From contig NC_083371.1 in the NCBI RefSeq assembly GCF_029542785.1, positions 62,001 to 126,000 on the forward strand: 64,000 nucleotides of DNA. The letters run 5' to 3'. Source of the DNA: Malassezia japonica. Taxonomy: Eukaryota; Basidiomycota; Malasseziomycetes; Malasseziales; Malasseziaceae. Made by a program: the position numbers and the translations under genes. Within the stretch, counting starts at the first letter, position 1; every line of letters begins with the position of its first letter. The notes beneath the pieces were generated by a model. It did no database searches, was not told where the DNA came from, and saw nothing but the letters and a program-made list of their open reading frames with translations. Below are positions 9,165 through 18,451 of this stretch, piece after piece.

Positions 9165-12100
9165 CTATTGTACACAGAGCACGCCGCGTGCTTGCAAGAG
9201 TTGCGGCCGCACCGCGCGGCACAGGGCAAGACACGCTTTCTGCTCCTCCTTTGCGTGCATGCGTGCGGCCAGCGCCGGCGCCACGTTCTGGGGGGACGGG
9301 GGCTGCGAGGTGAGGATCTGCTGCACGAGGCCCTGCACGCCCTCGCCCAGCACGGCGCGGTGCGCGTCCGAGAGCGGCACCGAGGCGCAGCCGACCTCGA
9401 GCGCGTGCACGTACGACGACTGGCCGCCGAGCCACTCGGCGTGGACGCGCGCAAGGGTAATCGAGCGCAGCATCAGCACCAGCGACGAGAGGAGGGGGAG
9501 GTGTAGGGGGCGCAAAAAGAGCGCGCGCACCAAGTCCCATGCCAGTCGGTCGACGCTCTGCTGCACCTGCGGCGCACTGATCGTGTTCGGCGGCACAGCA
9601 GGCAGGCGGGCACACAAGAGGCCGACGGCGGGCGCAAGCGCAGTGACCTGCACATCGATGGTGGTGTCCGCCGTGCCCGCAAGCAGCGCAGCGGTACGCA
9701 GAACGACTTCCAGGGGATTGGCGCTCGGCACGGCCAGCGGCGCGGTGCGCATCCCCGAGGCGAGCAGGACGAGTGGCGACGGCGTATCGCTCGGCGTGCC
9801 GTCCGCGCTGCCGAGCAGCACGGCACTCGTCTTGAGCAAGAGTGCCACGGTGCACTCCGCAAGCGCCTCGCGCACCGGGACAATGGCGAGCGTTTCGAGC
9901 GAGAGGAACGACATGGCTGCGGCGAACGACGCGGCCGATACGGCCGCAGGATCGCTCGTGCGCACGCCGCCCGCATCGCACAGCGGCGCAAGGTCGGTCG
10001 GCGCACAGACCTGCGCCAGCGCGCAGATCGTGCCGAGGTACAGCACCCACACCTCTTCTGCGTCCGCGTCGCCGAGTGTAGGGCGCACAGTCGCGAGGAG
10101 CGCATGCACGCTGTGCGCCACTGGGCCGTGATCCACCTCGAGCTCTTCCAGCGCACAGAGCACCGCACGGACGGCCTGCAACGCCGCACACAGCACGTCG
10201 GGGTGTGCCGTCAGCGCCTGAGCGATCTCGACGACTGCAGGGAGCTGCGCAATGAGCTGCTCGTGCACGGCGCGCGACGTGTGCGGATCGGCGCAGCCGG
10301 CGAGCACTTCCACCAGACGCAGCGCTGAGTGCACCGACGCGGCAAGCTGCGGCGCAGTGCTTGCGCGCACCGCCGAGGCCATCCGTGCTTGGACGGCCTC
10401 GAGGACAAGGGGGTAGTACACTGCGCGCGCGTCGCTCGCCGACACCGGCCCATCGCGCGCGGTGTCGAGGCACCGCACAAACGCGCGCAAGAGTGGGGCG
10501 TGCGCGGCGTCCGGCAGGCTCTCGAGCGAGGTGAGCGCGTCGCGCACAAGGCCCTGCATCGCGTCGCGCGCAAGGAGCACCGACATGGCGCCGGGCGTGT
10601 GTGCAAACGATTCGAGAAGCGCAGCGGCAGCAATGAGCACGTCCGCGTCCGAGCGCCACACGTCGAGCGCGGTACGCACCTCGCCCAGGAGCGTATCAAG
10701 GACATGCTCGCCGCTCGCGCCCGTCAGCGGTGCGCCGACGCGCGCACTGTCCGTACGCAGCAGGTACGTCGGCACCCAGCGCGCCGTCATTACGAGGAGC
10801 GATGCAACGACCTGCGGACTAGCGGCGTGCGCATCGTTCGGGCCGTGGGGCAGCAGGGCCGGCAGCAGGACGAGGCTCATGGCGTGCAGCAGTGCCAGGA
10901 GTGCGTCCTGCGTCGCAGTGTCCGAGTGCACCGCGGCGTCGGGCAGGCTCACGGTCTCGGCGGCGGGTGCATCCGCGACGAGGTGGCCCGTGAGCATCGC
11001 AAGCCAGTGCAGCTGCTCCCACGTCGCGTCCGACGGGCCGGCGGAGAGCGACGCTTGGAGGGCCACTTGTGCTGCGGCGAGAGCGCCCACCGCGTCGCCG
11101 AGGCACGTACGCCCAAGCGCCGCGTACAGCGTGAGCTGCTCGTCGTACGCCTCGGCGTCGCTCGCCTGCTCCTCGCGCATCTCGCTGTCGTTAGCCGCTG
11201 CGGCCTGGGCGGCGTGCAGGCGGCCGGCCTGGTAGGCCAAGACGACGTGGTCGCGCACATGCGAGTGGACCGCCTCGAGCACCGGCGGCGCGTCGGGCGA
11301 CTCGAGCGCACAGAGCAGTGCGCGCCACAAGGCAAGCACTTCTGTCACGGCCGCATCCGCCTCGGCGAGGCTCTCTTCGTCGGCGCATGACGGCGCAAGG
11401 TAGAGTGCCGCATGGAAGCTCGCCTGTGTGAGGTGGGCAAGCGCATGCAGCAGGCCCTCGACCTCGCTCGCACCGGCGGCAAGGATCACACGGCCGCTGT
11501 GGCCCGACACGAGACCTTGGTAGATCTGTGCGAGAATGCGGAGCACGTCGAGCTCGGTCGTAAGCACGGACGACTGCGCGACGCGCGTAGCCGTCTCGTC
11601 GACATAGGTTCCGAGGGCCTTGGCGAACGCGAGGCGCTGTGCGCTCCATTTGCCCTCGTTCTCTGCCGGGGCATAGGCAGCGACATGCTGCAACGCGCCA
11701 CGGAGTGCATGCGCGGCGTTGCGTGCAGCAAGCGCCTTATCGGGCATCGCATCAGCAGCGCTCCCCGCTGCGCGTGCAGCCGAGCCTAGCAGGCCAGGGA
11801 GGTCGGGCGACAAGAGGATGTCGGCCACGCCGCTCGGCACGCCCTCCGACTCGCACCCTGGGCGCTGCACGGCTTCGAGGAGCTGTGCAGGCGCATATTG
11901 CTGTGCGGCCGCCGGCAGCAGGGGAATCGCGTTCCAGTCCCACTCAAGGAGCGCGCTTGTCGCGAGCGCGGCCGGGAGCAGCAACGCAATGTCGTCTTGG
12001 CTGGCATAGAGCGTCTGGAGTGTCGCCGGAAGCAACACCGGCATGCCGTGCACCTGGACGACTGCGTGTGCCCAAACGTGCTCGTCCGTGCTCAGTCCCA

Positions 12101-12662
12101 CTTGGACGCCGTCGGCATCGACGCCAGGGAGCGCCGACACGTCCATCTCCTGCGCGATGGCCAGAGCGAGCTGCAGTCCGACTGCCTTGTGCTCGGACTG
12201 GATGAGCGAGGTGGCGTGCTGAACCAGGGCCACGATCGGCGCCGGATCCAGTGCCGCAATGTGCCCCCCCGCGCGCTTCGCCAGCAAGACGATCGCGCGC
12301 ATCTGGCGCGAGGCGACGTACGCCGGCGCGTCTCTGCGCACGGTCGCTGCCTGGAGCAGCCAGTCGCTGAGAGACACGAGCGAGCGCACCTCGCGCTTCT
12401 CGTCGCTCACGTCGAGCCGCCCCAGCTGGCTGAGCAGTGCGCCGAGGACGTGAAAGTGCACGGATGCATCGTCCGTGCAGCCAAGAAGAAAGGCGGATTC
12501 GTCTACGAGATCCGGGCTGTGCGCAAATTGCAGTAGCGCTGCACCTGCCGCGTCGCGCTCCGCTGCGTTCACCGACGCGAGGGACCTGCATGCCCCCTCT
12601 ACGCCATGGCGCACCTGCTCCTTCGCCGGGCTTGGCTGCACCAGCTGCGTCAACGCGCTCAT
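9165..12662 (-). CDS. exportin-4-like HEAT-repeat karyopherin
   Basis: Intronless frame of 1165 residues, almost entirely alpha-helical HEAT-type repeats. The N-terminal block (LLQFAHSPDL, then SDWLLQAATVRRDAP and a following SRQMRAIVLLAKRAG) resembles the start of exportin-4, where a similar WLLQYV...RP stretch precedes a helix ending in VKRG. The length is close to animal XPO4. Exportin-4 carries eIF5A and Smad3 out of the nucleus in animals; the cargo here is unknown. I chose the ATG at 12662 because upstream in-frame ATGs overlap the SOD2 coding start. Another importin-beta-type protein is possible. Confidence 0.5.
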   Translation of the reverse strand: MSALTQLVQPSPAKEQVRHGVEGACRSLASVNAAERDAAGAALLQFAHSPDLVDESAFLLGCTDDASVHFHVLGALLSQLGRLDVSDEKREVRSLVSLSDWLLQAATVRRDAPAYVASRQMRAIVLLAKRAGGHIAALDPAPIVALVQHATSLIQSEHKAVGLQLALAIAQEMDVSALPGVDADGVQVGLSTDEHVWAHAVVQVHGMPVLLPATLQTLYASQDDIALLLPAALATSALLEWDWNAIPLLPAAAQQYAPAQLLEAVQRPGCESEGVPSGVADILLSPDLPGLLGSAARAAGSAADAMPDKALAARNAAHALRGALQHVAAYAPAENEGKWSAQRLAFAKALGTYVDETATRVAQSSVLTTELDVLRILAQIYQGLVSGHSGRVILAAGASEVEGLLHALAHLTQASFHAALYLAPSCADEESLAEADAAVTEVLALWRALLCALESPDAPPVLEAVHSHVRDHVVLAYQAGRLHAAQAAAANDSEMREEQASDAEAYDEQLTLYAALGRTCLGDAVGALAAAQVALQASLSAGPSDATWEQLHWLAMLTGHLVADAPAAETVSLPDAAVHSDTATQDALLALLHAMSLVLLPALLPHGPNDAHAASPQVVASLLVMTARWVPTYLLRTDSARVGAPLTGASGEHVLDTLLGEVRTALDVWRSDADVLIAAAALLESFAHTPGAMSVLLARDAMQGLVRDALTSLESLPDAAHAPLLRAFVRCLDTARDGPVSASDARAVYYPLVLEAVQARMASAVRASTAPQLAASVHSALRLVEVLAGCADPHTSRAVHEQLIAQLPAVVEIAQALTAHPDVLCAALQAVRAVLCALEELEVDHGPVAHSVHALLATVRPTLGDADAEEVWVLYLGTICALAQVCAPTDLAPLCDAGGVRTSDPAAVSAASFAAAMSFLSLETLAIVPVREALAECTVALLLKTSAVLLGSADGTPSDTPSPLVLLASGMRTAPLAVPSANPLEVVLRTAALLAGTADTTIDVQVTALAPAVGLLCARLPAVPPNTISAPQVQQSVDRLAWDLVRALFLRPLHLPLLSSLVLMLRSITLARVHAEWLGGQSSYVHALEVGCASVPLSDAHRAVLGEGVQGLVQQILTSQPPSPQNVAPALAARMHAKEEQKACLALCRAVRPQLLQARGVLCVQ

Positions 12663-12777
12663 CGGAGAAAAGGACCCTGGGTCGCCGATCAAAGGATGAC
12701 TAAGTAAAATGACGTCAGTGGTGAACGGACCGAGCGCCCTTGGCCCGTCTGTGCACTGACGCTTCTTGTTCCCGACC
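12663..12777. promoter_or_regulatory. divergent promoter of exportin-4-like gene and SOD2 with AP-1 and CRE-like boxes
   Basis: The 115 bp between the start codons contain TGACTAA at 12697-12703 (reverse TTAGTCA, a Yap1/AP-1 half-palindrome type) and a perfect CRE palindrome TGACGTCA at 12710-12717, six bases further on. Both are classic sites of fungal bZIP factors (Yap1/Pap1 and Atf1/Sko1). Their position 60-80 bp upstream of SOD2 fits induction by oxidative stress. The binding role is inferred. Confidence 0.6.
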
Positions 12778-13465
12778 ATGTTTTCCTTTGCCACTCGCCG
12801 TGCTGCTACTACGCTGAGCGCCGCCCCCCGTATGGGCGTGCGTGCTAAGCACACCCTCCCTGAGCTGCCCTACGGCTACGGTGTACGTATCTCGACTAAC
12901 GCAGGCCCTTGAGCCCTTCATCTCGGGTGAGATCATGGAGGTGCACCACAGCAAGCACCACCAGACCTACGTGAACAACCTCAACACTGCTGAGGACTCG
13001 CTGGCTGATGCTATGGCCCAAGGCAACACCAAGGGTGAGATCTCTGCCCTGAAGGCCATCAACTTCAACGGCGGTGGTGACATCAACCACACGCTGTTCT
13101 GGAACAACCTTGCCCCCACCAAGGAGGGCGGTGGCGAGCTCGGCAGCGGTGAGCTCCGCTCGGCCGTTGAGCGCGACTTTGGCTCGCTTGACAAGCTCAA
13201 GGAGAAGTTCAACGCTCAGCTCGCTGGCATCCAGGGCTCCGGCTGGGGTTGGCTCGGCTACAGCCCCGTCAACGGCAAGCTCGACGTCGTGACGACTGCG
13301 AACCAGGACCCCCTCCTGTCGCACATCCCCCTGATCGGCATCGACGCCTGGGAGCACGCCTACTACCTCCAGTACAAGAACGTCAAGGCCGACTACTTCA
13401 AGCAGATCTGGAACGTGATCAACTTTGAGGAGGCCGAGAAGCGTCTCAAGGCTGCCCAGAAGTAA
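12778..13465 (+). CDS. SOD2: mitochondrial manganese superoxide dismutase
   Basis: Two exons, 12778-12882 and 12905-13465 (22-nt intron), give 221 residues. An arginine-containing presequence ([20 protein letters not shown]) precedes the mature start [19 protein letters not shown], which is continuous only after splicing. Mn ligands are seen in the family contexts [12 protein letters not shown] and DAWEHAYY, and NHTLFWNNL is present. The enzyme disproportionates superoxide in the matrix. MnSOD of Malassezia is known as the allergen Mala s 11, so the equivalent here is likely IgE-reactive if this is Malassezia. Codon use is visibly more biased (GAG, AAG, CTC) than in neighbours, as expected of a highly expressed gene. 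Confidence 0.96.
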
Positions 13466-13511
13466 CTTTGCATAGAACGCAGTAGTACTATTTGTGATTG
13501 TCGCAGTTTAA

Positions 13512-14024
13512 CTACTCTCTGCGCTGGCGTTTTCGGGTAAAGCCCGTGCGTGGTGGCGCAGCCGAGCTCGGGAAGCTCACAAGACGGTGACTCGGGTCGA
13601 ACCGCAGTGTCCGCGGCTCGTGCTCGACTTCGGTAATGTCGGGCATCTCGGCCGTCTCTGAGATTTCGGAGCGCGACGCACTCGTATCCGCGGGCCACGC
13701 CGCGTCCTCGAGCATGCTTTTGCTCGAGCTGAGACTCGATGCGCGCTGGGGAATCGGCGGCGAGGACGCGGGAGGGTAGAGGAGCGTCGGCGAGTGCGAC
13801 GAGTGCTGCTGCACGAGGCGGTCGAGCACCCGCTCGCCGGGCCGCGGCGTCTCGTGCTCGTGCCGCTCGACCATATCGTAAAACCATTGCATGCTGGGTC
13901 AGCCGCACTCCACCTACCGCATTGCCGGTGTTTCTACAAACGAGGGACGCTGCCACGCATGCTCGTCCATACGCGGAAGCTCCGGCCGCACGGCGTGCAT
14001 GGTGGGCGGAGCGTGTTTGTACAT
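13512..14024 (-). CDS. small uncharacterised protein
   Basis: Two exons on the minus strand: 13918-14024, then 13512-13893, with a 24-nt intron of the local type. The product is 162 residues. I do not recognise it. The N-terminal 60 residues look ordered (MDEHAWQRPSFVETPAMRMQWFYDMVERH). The rest is Ser/Pro/Glu-rich and probably disordered, ending in the basic stretch FTRKRQRRE, which could be a nuclear signal. The start could also be the second methionine at 14000. It sits between SOD2 (46 bp, convergent) and another small gene (22 bp, same strand). Confidence 0.6.
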
Positions 14025-14046
14025 ATTTCCTATGTGGAGTGATGGT

Positions 14047-14373
14047 CTACGAGGACGGCGGGGCGACGTCGCCGCGGAGCTTTTCGAGGCGCGCCTGGTT
14101 GCGCTTGGCGAGGATGCGTGTGGTGCGCTCCTGCTCGTCCTTGGTCATCTCGTGCCAGTTTGGCACGCGCGCAAGCGTCTGGGTGAGTGGGAAGTGCGTA
14201 CGCCGTCCGAGTTCACCTGGGTCAGCTGGGCGACGTACAACGATCGGGCCAAGGTGGTCGAGCTTGACGGTGTTGGGCGCGTCGACCTCGACCTTGGTCG
14301 CAGCCGCGTCCTCCTTGGACGGGAGCGCAAGCGGCGCTGCGGCCTGCGGCGACGACTCGGGGGGATGCGACAT
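14047..14373 (-). CDS. small conserved fungal protein with a 15-nt internal exon
   Basis: Three exons: 14239-14373, 14202-14216 and 14047-14178, separated by introns of 22 and 23 nt, give 93 residues. The middle exon is only five codons (VNSDG). After splicing, the junction reads GPIVVNSDGTLARVPNWHEM, followed by TKDEQERTTRILAKRNQARL. I recall this as the core of a short, widespread fungal family without an assigned function: a GP-V-N-DGT motif, then NW..MT..E...T.R...KRN..RL. The first 30 residues are low-complexity. The reading is supported because both introns have the local splice signals and only the spliced frame gives the conserved motif. Confidence 0.75.
   Translation of the reverse strand: MSHPPESSPQAAAPLALPSKEDAAATKVEVDAPNTVKLDHLGPIVVRRPADPGELGRRTHFPLTQTLARVPNWHEMTKDEQERTTRILAKRNQARLEKLRGDVAPPSS
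14202..14216 (-). other. 15-nt micro-exon
   Basis: A five-codon exon (VNSDG) lies between introns of 23 nt (14179-14201) and 22 nt (14217-14238). Its inclusion is required to build the conserved GPIVVNSDGTL motif; skipping it keeps the frame but deletes the motif core. Confidence 0.75.
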
Positions 14374-14398
14374 AGTGGAGGTGGATATCTTTCTATGA

Positions 14399-17300
14399 CT
14401 AGCTGAAGAAGTACAGGGAGCGCTTGATTTCGTTCACATCAAAGTTGCCCTTTTCGGGAATGGCGGGAAGAACCTCGGCGAGATCGTAAAACTTGTTCTC
14501 CACCGACCCATTCGCACGCCGGCGACGCGGTTTGGGCTCGTCGTCGGCGTCTTCGGCCTCCTCCTCGGCCTCTTGCGCTTCGTGGAGCTCGCGCTCGGAG
14601 CGCAGCATCGAGGCCTTGGTGAGCGACGAGGCCGGGATGCGGTAGCCTTTGTACCGCTCGAGGAACTCGTTGCGCAGGCGCACGAGAATGTCCTGCGAGT
14701 GCAAGCGCACAAACGTGTCGCGGATCACGTCGCTCATCGTCTCGATGTCGCAGGCGTGCGTCCAGTACGAGTCGTGCACACTCGCAAAGACAAGGCCCGC
14801 AGACTGGCACTCGAGCGCGGTGAGGATCATGTGCGTCGCGTCGAGCGAGTGGATAAAGTTGGGCGGGAACGCGCTCGACTGCTTGCTGGGGTTCACCTCA
14901 AAGTTTTGGTTGGGATCGCGGATAAAGACGGACTGCATCGCGGTCGCGATCTGGTGCTTTTTGACCTTGCGGTACGGCTGCACGATCGGCAGGCCGAGCG
15001 CAGTGGTCCAAATGACCGAGGTCATCTGCTCCTTGCCGATGCGCGACACCGGCACGGTGCTCGCCGCCTTGGACGTCGTCCGCGGCTGGTAGGTCTGCGT
15101 AGACGACTCGAGGCGCTCGGGGGGGATGCTCTTGGCAATCAGGCGCGCAGTCACCGAGAGCCACTCCTGGATGAGGTTCGCTCCTGAGAACAGGTCGCCG
15201 ATACAGCCCATGATGCACTTGGCCAGGTACGACGCAGTGCTCCAGAGCATCTCGGCGGGGATATCGCCACGGTCCACCAGCTGGCGCATGACTTGGTTCT
15301 TGGCGCCGACAAACGTCACGCCGTACACCGTGGTCATCACCGTCTGCTTCACGACCTTGCGCGTGACCTTGCCGATAAGCAGCTGGGCGTGCTCGTCGCC
15401 TTCGGCCGCGCGGTCGTTGAGCTGCGCAATGACCATGTCCGCCACACCGCTGTACACGTCCGACGGGCGCTCACCTTCCGACAAGTTCACCTGCTTGGCG
15501 CCGTGCAGGTCGCCGCCGAGCGCCGCATAGTGCTGCAGACCATTGCAGGTGCCGTCCTGGTGCACCGGGAGCTGCGACGGGAACTGCTCCGGCCCTTCGG
15601 GGTGGTCGAGTGCCTTGGTCAGCTCAATGCACGTCGCAAGGCACTGCCACGGGTCGTCCGCCTGGAGCCACCAGCGCTCGCCGTTGAGTGCGTTGGTCGC
15701 CGAGTCGCGCAGCTCGCGCTCGTGCTCGATCGCAAACTGCTCGCGCTCCGCAAACGACGCCTTGTCGTAGCCAAAGACGTTGGCCAGGTGGATGCGCAGC
15801 CAGCGCAGACCGACCGCGCCGAGCGGCTTGGCATCCGCAAACTTGAGCAGGCCACGGCACAGGTCGTTGCCGATGTGGTTCAGATGCGGCGGAATGGGGT
15901 AGGCACGGCCACGGAAGTCCATATTGTGGGGGAAGTAGAAGCGCTCACCAAGGAAGCTGCGCGCGATCTCGAGCTTGTAGTTGATGTCGCAGCGCTGCGA
16001 GTGGTTCGACGCGCGGTTCGCGTTCCACTGGCGCAGGCGCTGCAGATAAATACCCTTGGCCTTGATATCGTCCGGCGGGGGGCGCTCGGGCTCGGGGTCG
16101 TTCGTCTCGGCGGGCGGCAGATCCGCGAGCGGCTCGCCGGCGTTCCACACCTCGACGACCACGTCAAAGACCTCGCGGTTAATGTTCCACGCGGTGTTGC
16201 CCAGCACGTCGAGACCCGCAAGCACGACCTCGAGGCCGTTGTTTTCCGACGCGGCACGCAGGTACGAGCTCTGCTCGATGCTGTCCTTGTACCGCATCGC
16301 ACTCGTCTTTACCGAAAAGTAGCCGCCCGAGTCGTGGGTAAGCCATGGCTTGGGGGGCACGAGCATCGGCAGGTGCCGAGGATGCAGCGTCTCTTTCACC
16401 GACTCCTTGTCGAGGCGGCGACTCACGACCTCGTTCAGGCGAATCACGCCCAGCTTCTTGCCCGCAATGTACTGGTACGTCGAGTAGAACGCCGGCTGCT
16501 CCTCCTCCCACAGCTCGCCGTCACGGTCGCGCGCCTGGCGGTGCACGGTCGCGACCTCCATCAGATGGCGCACCATGTACGAGCCGACGCGCGCACGCAC
16601 GATCTGCGTCCACTTGGGCACGTTGGCCTCGAGCGAGTCCTCGTCGCAGCGCTCCTGCCACGCCTTGAGGTCGCGGCGCATTGCGAGGTTGATCAGGTTG
16701 CGGTCTTTCAGCAGGCTCTGCGCAGTGCGGGCCTGGATGAAGATTTCAGGGTGCTTGTTGATGACCGTCGCATGGTACTCGGCTTCGATCGCCTTGCCGA
16801 CCTGGAGGAGCGCACGCGTGGTCTTGATGCCGTCCGCGACGCCGCCAATGCCTTGCATGCGCATCAGCTCCAGCACGACAATCATCGCGAGCTTCGACGG
16901 GGGGAGCAGGCTCAGGAAAGGGTAGAGCTGCGCCTCCATCGACGACGTGTCGCCCGCCTCGGTCTGCTTGTGCAGCGCTTGCAGGTCCTTGGTCAGGGCG
17001 ACCTCGAGCTTTTGGTACCACTCCCACATCCACGCCTGGAGCGTCTTGGACTGCAGCGCGCCCGAATTCAGGCCGAGCTCCTCGAGTTTCGCCGAGTCGT
17101 GCTGCAGACGCTTGCGGGCCGCGTCGAGCGCCGAGTGCTCGAGCCACCGCTGGCGCTCGTACAGGTCCGGCACGCGCATGCGCGCATCGCTCATAATCGC
17201 GAGACTCTCCTGCAGGGTCTGGAGATTAAACGGCTTGTACTCGCCGTCGTCGCCTTTTTTCACGACCGGCCGGATCTGCGCAACGCCTTCCAGCGGATCG

Positions 17301-18379
17301 GTCTGCGACTTGTGCGCCGCCGCCTCCTCGCGGCTCTCAGCCCGGAGGAGGATATGCGCGACCTGCTCGAGCTCGTGCAGGGCGTTTTTGTCGCCGATGT
17401 CCGACGCGGCCTTGCGGAAGTGCGTCAGGAGCGTCTCGGCATCGACGCTCGGCTGCACAAAAAGAGACGCGTCGTTGGCATCCGGCGCCGGATCTTCTTC
17501 GTGTGCCTCGCCGTCTGCCGACGTGCCGGCCTGCAGCACCGACGAAGAAAAGATCGCATCAAGGGACAGCGACAGCGACCGCGCCGCCTTGAGCAGCACG
17601 GCGACGCCAGGGTCGCCGGACGGGTATCGGTTAAGCTGCTCAAGACGCACGACGCCGAGCGCCATCGTCGCGATCGTCGCGGCGTCCGGCCGCGGATCGA
17701 GCTGCGGTTCGGCACGGTCCATCATGCCGTGCCAGAGCTCCCAGGCACGCGACGTCCACACCGCCGTCTCGTTTTCGTCCTCGGTCTGCATAGCCTTGGT
17801 CAGGTACGCGTGCAGCACCGAGTTGTAGGCCCACAGCGGGAGCGGCGATGCATACGCGAATTCGCTCTCGACGTCGGTCGCAGCGCGGGCGTTGTGCATC
17901 TCCTGGAGGCGACGGTGCGCGTCGACGCGCAGGTCGCCCATGAGCTTGTGTGCGCGCGACAAGAGTCCTGTCGAGAGACACGCCTGCAGCAGCGCGAGGC
18001 TCTCGATGGCGCGCGTCGTGGGGTAGAACGACTCATCAAGGTTCGACATGGCCGCAACGGCGGCCTCTTCGCTGTTGAACGAGCCGTCTTTTTGCATGCG
18101 CCGCCGCAGCGTCGACTGCCGATCGCGCACATCCATCGGCAGGGGCGTGGGCAGGTGCGTATGCGGCAGCTGCGACGAGAACGGACTGAACTGCTGCCGG
18201 CCCTCGGTGGCCGGCGCGTCGTTCGTGCGCGTCGTGGAATGAGCGCGTGTCGCTGCGACTACGCCGTGCATCGGCGATGCGAGGCGCGCGTGTGCACTCC
18301 GCACCGCCGACGGCGCACGTATGCAGACACGCATCGCGGCAATGGGGGCCATAGCACTCGTCGTACCCCGCCTGGCCAA
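14399..18379 (-). CDS. RPO41: mitochondrial DNA-directed RNA polymerase (T7-type)
   Basis: Single exon of 1326 residues. The N-terminus is basic and free of acids for ~50 residues, as in a mitochondrial presequence; the second methionine (18352) is an equally good start. The N-terminal half is helical and PPR-like. The polymerase core carries the single-subunit RNAP motifs: DFRGRAYP (~820), DGTCNGLQHY with the first catalytic Asp (~938), KQTVMTTVYGVTF with the Lys and Tyr of the fingers (~1012-1019), and SVHDSYWTHA with the second catalytic Asp (~1200). It ends in SLYFFS; a hydrophobic, aromatic C-terminus is typical of this family. It transcribes mitochondrial DNA. A 1031-codon open frame on the opposite strand is taken as a composition shadow. 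Confidence 0.95.
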   Translation of the reverse strand: MARRGTTSAMAPIAAMRVCIRAPSAVRSAHARLASPMHGVVAATRAHSTTRTNDAPATEGRQQFSPFSSQLPHTHLPTPLPMDVRDRQSTLRRRMQKDGSFNSEEAAVAAMSNLDESFYPTTRAIESLALLQACLSTGLLSRAHKLMGDLRVDAHRRLQEMHNARAATDVESEFAYASPLPLWAYNSVLHAYLTKAMQTEDENETAVWTSRAWELWHGMMDRAEPQLDPRPDAATIATMALGVVRLEQLNRYPSGDPGVAVLLKAARSLSLSLDAIFSSSVLQAGTSADGEAHEEDPAPDANDASLFVQPSVDAETLLTHFRKAASDIGDKNALHELEQVAHILLRAESREEAAAHKSQTDPLEGVAQIRPVVKKGDDGEYKPFNLQTLQESLAIMSDARMRVPDLYERQRWLEHSALDAARKRLQHDSAKLEELGLNSGALQSKTLQAWMWEWYQKLEVALTKDLQALHKQTEAGDTSSMEAQLYPFLSLLPPSKLAMIVVLELMRMQGIGGVADGIKTTRALLQVGKAIEAEYHATVINKHPEIFIQARTAQSLLKDRNLINLAMRRDLKAWQERCDEDSLEANVPKWTQIVRARVGSYMVRHLMEVATVHRQARDRDGELWEEEQPAFYSTYQYIAGKKLGVIRLNEVVSRRLDKESVKETLHPRHLPMLVPPKPWLTHDSGGYFSVKTSAMRYKDSIEQSSYLRAASENNGLEVVLAGLDVLGNTAWNINREVFDVVVEVWNAGEPLADLPPAETNDPEPERPPPDDIKAKGIYLQRLRQWNANRASNHSQRCDINYKLEIARSFLGERFYFPHNMDFRGRAYPIPPHLNHIGNDLCRGLLKFADAKPLGAVGLRWLRIHLANVFGYDKASFAEREQFAIEHERELRDSATNALNGERWWLQADDPWQCLATCIELTKALDHPEGPEQFPSQLPVHQDGTCNGLQHYAALGGDLHGAKQVNLSEGERPSDVYSGVADMVIAQLNDRAAEGDEHAQLLIGKVTRKVVKQTVMTTVYGVTFVGAKNQVMRQLVDRGDIPAEMLWSTASYLAKCIMGCIGDLFSGANLIQEWLSVTARLIAKSIPPERLESSTQTYQPRTTSKAASTVPVSRIGKEQMTSVIWTTALGLPIVQPYRKVKKHQIATAMQSVFIRDPNQNFEVNPSKQSSAFPPNFIHSLDATHMILTALECQSAGLVFASVHDSYWTHACDIETMSDVIRDTFVRLHSQDILVRLRNEFLERYKGYRIPASSLTKASMLRSERELHEAQEAEEEAEDADDEPKPRRRRANGSVENKFYDLAEVLPAIPEKGNFDVNEIKRSLYFFS

Positions 18380-18451
18380 CGTCGGTGATCGACCGCGCGA
18401 AAAAATTCGCCGCCGTTGCCACCCCGATCATCACGTGATTATCGGGTTCGC
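18380..18451. promoter_or_regulatory. divergent promoter RPO41 / Bin3-like with ATCACGTGAT box
   Basis: This 72-bp gap contains a perfect 10-bp palindrome ATCACGTGAT at 18430-18439 with a CACGTG core, the site of bHLH factors such as Cbf1. It lies 12 bp upstream of the Bin3-like ATG and ~50-80 bp from the RPO41 start. Confidence 0.55.

Noticed and set aside
15293..18388. 1031-codon open frame antisense to RPO41
   Set aside because: It mirrors a real gene with clear polymerase motifs; GC-rich third positions keep the opposite strand free of stops. Its Arg/Val/Ala/Leu-rich product has no recognisable motif.
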